Under the pieces are notes generated by a model, which was not told the DNA's origin, searched no databases, and saw only the letters and a program-made list of their open reading frames with translations. From contig BBZU01000020.1 of the NCBI GenBank assembly GCA_001304995.1, positions 1 through 50,085 of the forward strand: a DNA stretch of 50,085 nucleotides, read 5' to 3'. The position numbers and the translations under genes were made by a program. This DNA is from Clostridia bacterium UC5.1-1D10 (GTDB lineage: Bacteria; Bacillota; Clostridia; Lachnospirales; Anaerotignaceae). This document shows, in pieces, positions 28,353 to 35,707 of this stretch (position 1 is its first letter; each line of letters opens with the position of its first letter).

Positions 28353-28628
28353 ATGAGGGATATTTCAGCCCGTGAGCTGAAAGGACACAATATTCTCGCC
28401 GTAGAGAGGTTTTGGGATAGCACCCGCTGGATGATCGAGTTTTCCGTCCTGCGTTCCAGCACCGATTACGGCAGCCCCGGAGATGAAATGCGGCTGTTTT
28501 TGACTGAGGACGGGTATCAGGCCGCCCTGCAAAGCCAGCAGCGCCGGGAGATCAAGATCAAGCGTTACGCTCGTGTGATCGAAGGGCATATCCTCGATTT
28601 CAAACCGGGAAAACGCCGCTGCCCATAA
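28353..28628 (+). CDS. Small conserved ICE protein, paralogue of 30574-30885
   Basis: 91 residues, predicted soluble, not assigned to a named family. Residues 18-91 align well with the protein at 30574-30885: both share RF...TR.MI.F.VL, RLFL...GY..AL.SQ and IKI...A.V..GHI. The two genes flank the replication initiator block and probably arose by duplication. The ATG follows AAAGGAGCC, 12 bases after parB, so it is in the parAB operon. Function unknown. Confidence 0.75.
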   Translation: MRDISARELKGHNILAVERFWDSTRWMIEFSVLRSSTDYGSPGDEMRLFLTEDGYQAALQSQQRREIKIKRYARVIEGHILDFKPGKRRCP

Positions 28629-28651
28629 ACCCATACAACGAAAGGAAAGGA

Positions 28652-28843
28652 ATGACTATGTGTACGGTAAAGGAAATTCAGGAAGCGATCCGGGAAGATT
28701 GCAGATCCCAGCATGACATGGATTCAACGGATATTGACCGCGTGATGCAAACACTTCCTTTCGCCCAGGAGGAACCATTTACAGGGGCGCGTCCCCAAAA
28801 GCCGCTGTTTTGGTTTTATGCGAGAAAATTTGAAAAGCGTTGA
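28652..28843 (+). CDS. Small hypothetical ICE protein
   Basis: A 63-residue acidic-to-basic protein with no recognisable domain. The N terminus CTVKEIQEAIREDC looks helical, and the C terminus is aromatic and basic (FWFYARKFEKR). Start ATG 28652 follows AAAGGAAAGG. An ATG two codons later is possible. A terminator follows immediately, so it is the last gene of the parAB transcript. Confidence 0.6.
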   Translation: MTMCTVKEIQEAIREDCRSQHDMDSTDIDRVMQTLPFAQEEPFTGARPQKPLFWFYARKFEKR

Positions 28844-28845
28844 AC

Positions 28846-28881
28846 ACCGCAATTCTTTGAAATGAGGATTGCGGTTTTTTT
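28846..28881 (+). terminator. Terminator of the parAB operon
   Basis: The stem ACCGCAAT / ATTGCGGT is followed by a seven-T run. It lies 30 bases before the replication initiator start. Confidence 0.8.
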
Positions 28882-28910
28882 GTACCCAAAATTCGGAAGG
28901 AGTGAGGTCG

Positions 28911-29813
28911 ATGGCCGTTTTTCGCATTGAACGGACCCGTGATTATACCGTGATGAGCAATCATCATTTACGAAATGCAAACCTGTCGTTAAAAGCCAAG
29001 GGGCTGTTATCCATGATGCTGTCTTTGCCGGAGGACTGGAATTACACCACCCGTGGCCTTGCAAAGATCTGTAAGGAGGGCGTAGATGCCATCGGTGCTG
29101 CCCTGCGTGAACTGGAAGGAGCCGGATATATCGTGCGCCATCAGAGACGCGATAAAAGCGGGCGGATCACAGATACCGAGTATGTCATCTATGAACAGCC
29201 CCAGCCAGATCTGTCCAAGCCGGATACGGCTTCACCAGATACGGAAAACCCGGATATGGTAAAACCGGATACGGAAAAGCCCGCAGAATTAAATATAGAG
29301 AAATCAAATACAGAAAAATCAATTACTTATGGATCAAGTACCGATTCCATTCCCTTCCGGGAAACAGCGGCGGCAGAACCGCCGGAACGGAAAGGAAGGG
29401 ATGCGATGTCTGTCACAGAGATAGAGAATTATCGGGAATTGATTTTGGAGAATATCGAGTATGACTGTCTGAAGCGGCGTTATCCTCTCTACCTGGATGA
29501 CCTGAACGAGATTGTAGAGCTGTTGGTAGAAACGGTCTGTGCCAAACGAAAGACCACCCGGATCTCCGGGGCGGACTTCCCTCATGAGATCGTGCGTTCC
29601 CGCTTTTTGAAGTTGGACAGCTCCCACATTGAGTTTGTCATGGATTGTCTGCAAAAGAACACCACCCAGGTACGCAACATCAAGCAGTACCTGCTTGCAG
29701 TGCTATTCAATGCGCCTACCACCATGAATAACCACTACACTTCACTGGTCAATCACGATATGCACGCAGGCGCTGGTAAAGGCCGCCTTTTATCATGCCA
29801 AAGGAGGCACGAC
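28911..29813 (+). CDS. Replication initiator protein (RepA-N / DnaD-like)
   Basis: The N-terminal about 100 residues (FRIERTRDYTVMSNHHLRN, LSLKAKGLLSMMLSLPEDWN, YTTRGLAKICKEG) form the winged-helix domain of replication initiators on Tn1549-like ICEs and plasmids. A proline/aspartate-rich linker (PDTASPDTENPD) follows, then a helical C-terminal domain ending NHYTSLVNHDMH. The start at 28911 follows GGAAGGAGTGAGG. The frame does not stop before the next gene, and the reading frame continues in phase into the antirepressor at 29814. A base error near 29770-29790 may hide the real stop. It likely drives autonomous replication of the excised element. Confidence 0.78.
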
Positions 29814-30551
29814 ATGAACCAGATGGAAATTTTCAAAAACCCGGAGTTTGGCAGTATCCGCACTTTTGAGCAGGACGGCAAAGTGCTGTTTTGCGGTTTG
29901 GATATTGCAGTTGCATTGGGATACAGCAATCCTCGTGATGCGTTACGCAGGCATTGTAAGGGTGTCGTGAAACGCGACACCCTTACGGAAGGCGGACCGC
30001 AGCAGCTTTCTTTTATTCCCGAAGGCGATGTGTACCGCCTGATCGTTCACAGCAAATTGCCATCGGCAGAGCAGTTTGAACGGTGGGTATTCGATGAGGT
30101 TCTGCCTACCATTCGTAAGCACGGGGCTTATCTCACAAAAGAGAAGCTGTGGGAGATTGCCACTTCCCCAGAAGCGCTGATGAAGCTCTGCTCAGACCTG
30201 TTGGCTGAGCGTGAAGCGAATATTTCTCTGCGTAAGGAAAATGCACAGCTGGAGGGCAAAGCCGCTTTCTATGACCTGTTCATCGACTTAAAGCACAGCA
30301 CCAATCTCAGGACTACCGCCAAAGAGTTGGATGTCCCGGAGCGCCGGTTTGTCCGGTTTCTGATAGAACGGCGGTTTGTGTACCGCACGGCATCCGGCAA
30401 TGTGCTGCCTTATGCAAATGTGAAAAATGCAGGGCTGTTTTGCGTCAAAGACTACTGCAACCACGGCCATACCGGTTCCTACACGCTGGTCACGCCCCAG
30501 GGCAAGCTCTACTTTGCCCAGCTGCGGGAGATGATCTTGCTGGTCTCATAA
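29814..30551 (+). CDS. Phage-type antirepressor, Bro-N plus KilAC domains
   Basis: About 245 residues. The N-terminal BRO domain shows IRTFEQDGKVLFCGLDIAVALGYSNPRDALRRH (cited in part: VLFCGLDIAVALGYSNP) and VYRLIVHSKLPSAEQFERWVFDEVLPTIR. The C-terminal KilAC/ANT domain has LRTTAKELDVPERRFVRFL and GNVLPYANV. The ATG at 29814 is preceded by a strong AAAGGAGG at 8 bases, so it is very probably translated on its own although the upstream initiator frame reads into it. Antirepressors relieve repressor control. Here it may regulate ICE genes. Confidence 0.8.
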   Translation: MNQMEIFKNPEFGSIRTFEQDGKVLFCGLDIAVALGYSNPRDALRRHCKGVVKRDTLTEGGPQQLSFIPEGDVYRLIVHSKLPSAEQFERWVFDEVLPTIRKHGAYLTKEKLWEIATSPEALMKLCSDLLAEREANISLRKENAQLEGKAAFYDLFIDLKHSTNLRTTAKELDVPERRFVRFLIERRFVYRTASGNVLPYANVKNAGLFCVKDYCNHGHTGSYTLVTPQGKLYFAQLREMILLVS

Positions 30552-30573
30552 GAACGGAAAGGAAGTGGGTTTT

Positions 30574-30885
30574 ATGCAGGAAAGCAAAACAATCGGTCAG
30601 CTGATGGAGGAAATGCGCCAGAAGGCCGGGGCGCAGAACTACCACGGCCATGACTACATGGATCTTCAGCGATTTGCCGAGAATACCCGGCACATGATTA
30701 TTTTTGATGTGCTGACCCATGACTCCCCGGTGGGTTGGAAAGGAGAACGCACCCGCCTGTTTTTGTCAGATATAGGCTATGAAAAAGCGCTGGACAGTCA
30801 GGCAAAGGGACAGATCAAGATTCTCAGCCATGCCAAAGTGCGCCAGGGCCATCTGTACTATGACCGCTCCGACCAGCTGCGCTGA
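30574..30885 (+). CDS. Small conserved ICE protein, paralogue of 28353-28628
   Basis: 103 residues from ATG 30574. The N terminus TIGQLMEEMRQKAG is helical. The core (YMDLQRFAENTRHMIIFDVL, RTRLFLSDIGYEKALDSQ, GQIKILSHAKVRQGHLYY) is clearly related to the smaller protein at 28353. No known domain. The start follows GGAAAGGAAGTGGG. Co-directional with the replication genes. Confidence 0.72.
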   Translation: MQESKTIGQLMEEMRQKAGAQNYHGHDYMDLQRFAENTRHMIIFDVLTHDSPVGWKGERTRLFLSDIGYEKALDSQAKGQIKILSHAKVRQGHLYYDRSDQLR

Positions 30886-30897
30886 AAGGAGCCTGCC

Positions 30898-30939
30898 ATG
30901 CTGAAATACCTGCTGCGGCGGCTGGTGGTTCCGCCTTAG
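30898..30939 (+). CDS. Possible 13-residue leader peptide before pcfB
   Basis: ATG at 30898 with AAAGGAGCCTG upstream encodes a very short basic-hydrophobic peptide MLKYLLRRLVVPP. It could be a leader peptide for the transfer operon, or chance. Only the ribosome binding site and the composition support it. Confidence 0.25.
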   Translation: MLKYLLRRLVVPP

Positions 30940-30987
30940 AAAGAAATGCACCACCCCTGCACATTTTGTGGAAAGGAGGAGATGAAA

Positions 30988-31488
30988 ATGCAGGAAGAAG
31001 TGGAAAACAGGACTTTAACGCTGGTTGTCAGCGGAACAAAGTTTACCGGCAGGCTGCTCAAAGCCGCCATCAGTAAGTACATGGCCCACTGCAAGGAGAA
31101 GAAGCTGCAAAAGAAAAGAAGCCGTGACGCTCCTGTGACACCCCACGGCAAACAGACCGTTAAGCAGCTCATTGGTCAGAATCAGGGGATCTCCAATATT
31201 GAGATCACAGACCCCTCCATCAAGGAATTTGAGAAGATCGCCCGAAAATATGGTGTGGATTATGCGGTAAAGAAAGACCGCAGCAGCTCCCCGCCCAAGT
31301 ACCTGATCTTTTTCAAAGGCCGTGACGCCGACGCACTGACCGCTGCATTTACCGAGTACACCAGCAAAAAGGTCAAGAAGGCCGAGAAAACGGAACGCCC
31401 GTCTGTGCTGGCAAAACTCAGTCAGTTCAAAGAGATGGTCAAAAATGCCGTGGTGGACCGTATCAAGCGAAAGGAGCTGGAACGATGA
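30988..31488 (+). CDS. PcfB family protein (DUF3801)
   Basis: 166 residues, rich in lysine. The beginning TLTLVVSGTKFTGRLLKAAI and IKEFEKIARKYGVDYAVKKD with YLIFFKGRDADALTAAF match the PcfB/DUF3801 family found next to VirD4-type coupling proteins in Gram-positive ICEs (PcfB of pCF10). PcfB acts in the transfer machinery. The exact role here is inferred from context. ATG 30988 is at the right distance from AAAGGAGG, and an ATG two codons upstream is too close. It overlaps traG by four bases. Confidence 0.85.
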   Translation: MQEEVENRTLTLVVSGTKFTGRLLKAAISKYMAHCKEKKLQKKRSRDAPVTPHGKQTVKQLIGQNQGISNIEITDPSIKEFEKIARKYGVDYAVKKDRSSSPPKYLIFFKGRDADALTAAFTEYTSKKVKKAEKTERPSVLAKLSQFKEMVKNAVVDRIKRKELER

Positions 31489-33313
31489 AAAAGCAGTTTG
31501 ACATCAAAAAGCTCGTTTTGCTGAACCTGCCTTATCTCCTGATGGGGCTGTTTGCTACCAACTTCGGAGAGGCATGGCGGCTGGCACAGGGAGCAAATGC
31601 TTCAGAGAAATTCCTTTCCCTGTTTGCTGTTCTTCCTGGGGCACTGCAAAGTTTCTGGCCCAGCCTGCACCCGTTGGATCTGCTGGTGGGGCTGTGCTGC
31701 GGTGCCGGTCTGCGTCTGGCGGTGTATCTCAAGAGCAAGAACGCCAAGAAATACCGTCACGGTATGGAGTATGGTTCTGCCCGCTGGGGGACCCGTGAGG
31801 ATATTGCTCCCTACATCGACCCGGTGTTCCAGAACAATGTCATTCTTACGAAAACGGAGAGCCTGACCATGAACAGCCGCCCCAAGGACCCAAAGACCGC
31901 CAGAAACAAAAATGTGCTGGTGATCGGCGGCTCCGGTTCCGGTAAGACCCGCTTCTGGCTGAAGCCTAACCTGATGCAGATGCACAGTTCTTATGTGGTC
32001 ACAGACCCGAAGGGAACCATTTTGGTGGAGTGCGGAAAAATGCTCCAGAGGGGTGCGCCCAAGCTGGGCAAGGACGGAAAGCCCATGAAGGATAAGCGCG
32101 GCAAGGTCATCTATGAGCCTTACCGGATCAAAGTCCTCAACACCATCAACTTCAAAAAAGTATGCACTATAACCCCTTTGCCTATATCCACTCCGAAAAG
32201 GACATTTTGAAGCTGGTTACGACCTTAATAGCGAATACAAAGGGAGAGGGCAAAGCCGGGGACGATTTCTGGGTCAAAGCAGAGACTTTGTTGTATTGCG
32301 CGCTGATTGGGTATATCCACTATGAGGCCCCGGTAGAGGAGCAGAACTTCTCTACCCTCATCGAGTTTATCAACGCCATGGAAGTCCGTGAGGATGATGA
32401 GGAGTTCAAAAACCCGGTTGACCTGATGTTTGATGCACTGGAAGCCGAGAAACCAAACCACTTTGCGGTGCGCCAATATAAGAAATACAAGCTGGCGGCT
32501 GGCAAAACAGCCAAGTCGATCCTGATTTCCTGTGGTGCGCGTCTTGCGGTATTCGACATTGCAGAGCTGCGTGAGGTCACGGCTTATGATGAGCTGGAGC
32601 TGGACACTCTGGGAGACAGGAAAACTGCCCTGTTCCTCATTATGAGTGATACGGACGACAGCTTTAATTTCCTTATATCCATGTGTTATACCCAACTTTT
32701 CAACCTGCTCTGCGAAAAAGCCGACGATGTGTATGGCGGCAGGCTCCCGGTCCATGTGCGCTGTCTCATTGATGAAGCCGCCAATATCGGGCAGATTCCC
32801 CGTTTGGAAAAGCTGGTAGCAACCATCCGAAGCCGTGAGATCTCCGCCTGTCTGGTCTTGCAGGCACAGTCCCAGCTGAAAGCCATCTACAAGGACAACG
32901 CTGATACCATCATTGGCAACATGGATACCTCTATTTTCCTGGGCGGTAAGGAGCCGACTACGCTCAAGGAGCTGGAAGCTGTACTTGGGAAAGAGACCAT
33001 CGACACCTACAACACCGGAGAGAGCCGTGGGCGGGAAACCTCCCACTCTCTCAACTATCAAAAATTGGGGAAAAGTCTGATGAGCCAGGATGAGCTTGCA
33101 ACGATGGACGGAAACAAGTGCATCCTCCAGCTGCGTGGTGTGCGTCCTTTCCTTTCGGATAAGTACGACATTACCAAGCACCCCAATTTCCAGTATACTG
33201 CCGACGCGGACGATAAGAACGCTTTTGACATTGAAGCATTCCTGTCCGCAAGGCTGAAACTCAAGCCCAATGAGGTCTGCGATGTCTATGAAGTAGACAC
33301 AAAGGGCGCTTAA
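31485..33313 (+). CDS. traG: VirD4/TraG type IV coupling protein (single-base frameshift)
   Basis: About 609 residues after repair. Two N-terminal membrane segments (residues about 8-28 and 60-80) precede the ATPase. Walker A is GGSGSGKTR (about residue 146), Walker B LIDEAANIG (about residue 428), with TDPKGTILVE and LDTLGDRKTALFLIMSDTD characteristic of TraG. The frame breaks at the AAAAAA run 32154-32159. One more A restores TINFKKSMHYNPFAY. This motor links the relaxosome to the mating channel. Start overlaps pcfB (ATGA). Confidence 0.9.
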
Positions 33314-33334
33314 CACTGTTCGCTTTTGAAGGGA

Positions 33335-33490
33335 GTGATCTTATCTATTCGCCGCACCTGCCCTCTACGGGCCATTGGCGTACAAAGCGGACAATCATCA
33401 AAAAATAATGAAAAAGGAGGACAGCCGGAATCATGCCCCCGGAAACCGGGCGGCAGATTGTTCCGGCTTTTGTATGCCTATGAAACATGA
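33335..33490 (+). CDS. Possible 51-residue protein in the traG-Maff2 gap
   Basis: A GTG-initiated frame from 33335 (CPLRAIGVQSGQSSKNN..., ending RLFRLLYAYET), with only a weak GAAGGG ribosome binding site close to the start. The region otherwise contains only a hairpin. A second tiny frame of 16 codons begins at ATG 33433 after AAAAAGGAGG. Neither has recognisable similarity, and I rate both as speculative. Confidence 0.25.
   Translation: MILSIRRTCPLRAIGVQSGQSSKNNEKGGQPESCPRKPGGRLFRLLYAYET
33421..33469 (+). other. Hairpin element between traG and Maff2
   Basis: AGCCGGAATC pairs imperfectly with ATTGTTCCGGCT around an inner GCCCCCGG / CCGGGCGG stem, at 33421-33469. No T-run strong enough for termination follows. 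It may modulate translation or stability of the Maff2 and channel transcript. Confidence 0.4.
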
Positions 33491-33529
33491 CAAACCTATT
33501 TTTTAATCAGATTCCGGCTAACAAACTAT

Positions 33530-33748
33530 ATGGCATTTTTTGAACAGGCAATCACCGTTCTTCAGACCCTCGTTATCGCGCTCGGTGCCGGTCTCGGTAT
33601 CTGGGGCGTTATCAACCTGCTGGAAGGTTACGGCAACGACAATCCTGGCGCAAAAAGCCAGGGCATGAAGCAGCTCATGGCCGGCGCTGGTGTAGCCGTA
33701 GTCGGCATGGTCCTTGTACCTCTGCTCTCCGGGCTTTTCTCTGTCTAA
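33530..33748 (+). CDS. Maff2 family membrane protein
   Basis: A 72-residue protein with two transmembrane helices (about 8-28 and 50-68) separated by GYGNDNPGAKSQGMKQL. This matches the Maff2 family that occurs between TraG and the VirB6-like gene in Tn1549-like ICEs, in the position and topology of VirB2/VirB3-type small pilus or channel subunits. The ribosome binding site is weak, consistent with coupling or with an unseen leader element. Exact function unproven. Confidence 0.85.
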   Translation: MAFFEQAITVLQTLVIALGAGLGIWGVINLLEGYGNDNPGAKSQGMKQLMAGAGVAVVGMVLVPLLSGLFSV

Positions 33749-33817
33749 GCGTCTCTGCATGAAATCCTTGCCGCTCCCGCAGCTTTGCGGGGGCGGCGGA
33801 AAGGAGGTTGACACCGT

Positions 33818-34687
33818 ATGGATTTCTTACTTGAAGCCCTGACAAATTGGCTGAAAGAAATGCTGGTGGGCGGTATTATGAGCAACCTTTCGGGGATGTT
33901 TGACAGCGTAAACCAACAGGTCGCGGATATATCCGTACAGGTAGGACAGACCCCACAGGGATGGAATGGCAGTATTTTCAGTATGATTGAGAATCTGTCC
34001 AACTCCATCATGGTGCCGATTGCAGGCGTGATTCTGGCTATCGTGATGACCGTAGACCTGATCCAGATGATCGCAGACAAGAACAACCTGCATGATGTGG
34101 ACACCTGGATGATTTTCAAGTGGGTGTTCAAATCAGCCGCTGCCATCCTCATTGTCACAAACACATGGAATATCGTGATGGGCGTCTTTGATATGGCGCA
34201 GAGCGTGGTGGCACAGGCGGCAGGGATCATCGGTTCGGATGCGTCCATCGACATTTCCTCAGTTATGACCGACCTGGAACCGAGACTGATGGAAATGGAT
34301 CTGGGACCGCTGTTCGGGCTTTGGTTCCAATCCCTCTTTATCGGCATTACCATGTGGGCGCTGTATATCTGTATCTTTATCGTCATTTATGGCCGTATGA
34401 TCGAGATTTACCTTGTGACCTCAGTGGCTCCCGTCCCAATGGCTGCCATGATGGGCAAGGAATGGGGCGGCATGGGACAGAACTACCTCCGCTCCCTGCT
34501 GGCGCTTGGCTTTCAGGCGTTTCTCATCATCGTCTGCGTGGCGATTTATGCTGTGCTGGTGCAGAACATCGCTCTGGAAGATGACATCATCATGGCGATC
34601 TGGAGCTGCGTGGGCTATACCGTACTGCTGTGCTTTACGCTGTTCAAAACCAGCAGTCTCGCCAAATCAGTCTTTCAGGCGCATTAA
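33818..34687 (+). CDS. VirB6/TrbL-like conjugation channel membrane protein
   Basis: 289 residues with five to seven predicted transmembrane helices (for example 67-87, 105-122, 177-200, 235-258, 265-283) and an N-terminal amphipathic segment WLKEMLVGGIMSNLSG. The conserved EIYLVTSVAPVPMAAMMG block is typical of the TrbL/VirB6-type protein of Tn1549-like elements (often labelled CD0411-like). It should form the inner-membrane part of the mating channel. The start follows AAAGGAGG. Confidence 0.85.
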   Translation: MDFLLEALTNWLKEMLVGGIMSNLSGMFDSVNQQVADISVQVGQTPQGWNGSIFSMIENLSNSIMVPIAGVILAIVMTVDLIQMIADKNNLHDVDTWMIFKWVFKSAAAILIVTNTWNIVMGVFDMAQSVVAQAAGIIGSDASIDISSVMTDLEPRLMEMDLGPLFGLWFQSLFIGITMWALYICIFIVIYGRMIEIYLVTSVAPVPMAAMMGKEWGGMGQNYLRSLLALGFQAFLIIVCVAIYAVLVQNIALEDDIIMAIWSCVGYTVLLCFTLFKTSSLAKSVFQAH

Positions 34688-34700
34688 AGGAGGGTTCTGT

Positions 34701-35237
34701 ATGAAAAAATATCAAATCATTTATGCAGACCCACCATGGAGTTATCGAAGCGGAAAGGTTCAAGGCGCTGCACAGAATCATTACCTGACCATGCCGGACG
34801 AAGAACTGTACCGCCTGCCAGTATCCGATCTGGCAGACAAAAACTGCACCTTGTTCCTCTGGTGCACTTTTCCGAAGTTGCCAGAGGCAATAAAACTAAT
34901 AAGTGCTTGGGGATTTTCCTTTAAGACGGTTGCCTTTGTCTGGGTAAAACAGAATAAATCCGGAAATGGATTTTTTATGGGACTTGGCTGGTGGACAAGA
35001 AGCAATGCAGAAATCTGCCTTTTGGCTGTGAAAGGAAAACCCAGGAGAAAAAGCGCAGGGGTTAGACAGCTGATAATCTCGCCACTTGAACAGCATAGCA
35101 AAAAGCCCGATGTTGTTCGGGATAATATTGTAACGCTGATGGGTGATCTCCCGCGCATAGAACTGTTTGCTCGTCAACCCACACCCGGTTGGGATGTGTG
35201 GGGAAATGAAGTGGACAGCTCTATTTCATTCCCATAA
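34701..35237 (+). CDS. MT-A70 family DNA adenine N6-methyltransferase
   Basis: 178 residues. The catalytic motif DPPW (residues 10-13, in IIYADPPWSYRSG) and later TLFLWCTFPKLPEAIKLI, AFVWVKQNK and a GWWTRSNAEICLLAVKG core define the MT-A70 fold, which methylates N6 of adenine. It is probably DNA-directed since it is mobile-element-borne. The ATG at 34701 follows AAGGAGGG. The gene is more AT-rich than its neighbours and separates the VirB6-like and PrgI genes, so it looks like a cargo insertion. Likely role is protection from host restriction (inference). Confidence 0.88.
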   Translation: MKKYQIIYADPPWSYRSGKVQGAAQNHYLTMPDEELYRLPVSDLADKNCTLFLWCTFPKLPEAIKLISAWGFSFKTVAFVWVKQNKSGNGFFMGLGWWTRSNAEICLLAVKGKPRRKSAGVRQLIISPLEQHSKKPDVVRDNIVTLMGDLPRIELFARQPTPGWDVWGNEVDSSISFP

Positions 35238-35251
35238 AGGAGGTGGATAAT

Positions 35252-35707
35252 ATGGCTTATGTACCCGTACCCAAAGATTTAACCAAAGTCAAAACCAAGG
35301 TCATGTTTAACCTGACCCGAAGGCAGCTGGTCTGCTTTACCGCCGGGGCGCTTGTAGGCGTGCCGCTGTTCTTTTTGCTCCGTGAGCCTGCGGGAAACAG
35401 CATGACCGCCATGTGTATGATGCTGGTCATGATGCCCTTCTTCCTGCTGGCAATGTATGAAAAGCATGGACAGCCCCTGGAAAAGATCGTCGGCAACATC
35501 CTAAAAGTGGCTGTGATCCGTCCCAAGCAGCGTCCCTACCAGACCAATAACTTTTATGCCGTATTAAGGCGGCAGGAAATGCTCGATAAGGAGGTGTATG
35601 ACATTGTTCACCGCAATGAAAAGCTGGCTGCGCCGTCTGCTGGGAAAACCGGAAGAAAAGACCGTGCAGCCGGTAAAGACAAAGAAAAAGCTGTCCCGCG
35701 CCGATAA
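35252..35707 (+). CDS. PrgI family conjugation membrane protein
   Basis: 151 residues. The N-terminal VPVPKDLTKVKTKVMFNLTRRQ is followed by two transmembrane helices (about 28-45 and 52-70) and RPKQRPYQTNN, as in the PrgI/VirB3-like family that always precedes VirB4. The C-terminal lysine-rich tail overlaps virB4 by 110 bases, which is common for this pair. The ATG at 35252 follows AAAGGAGGTGG. Confidence 0.88.
   Translation: MAYVPVPKDLTKVKTKVMFNLTRRQLVCFTAGALVGVPLFFLLREPAGNSMTAMCMMLVMMPFFLLAMYEKHGQPLEKIVGNILKVAVIRPKQRPYQTNNFYAVLRRQEMLDKEVYDIVHRNEKLAAPSAGKTGRKDRAAGKDKEKAVPRR

Noticed and set aside
34506-34700. Upstream extension of the MT-A70 frame into the VirB6-like gene
   Set aside because: It is in a different frame within a well-supported gene. 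The ATG at 34701 has a good ribosome binding site and the DPPW motif follows at the usual distance.
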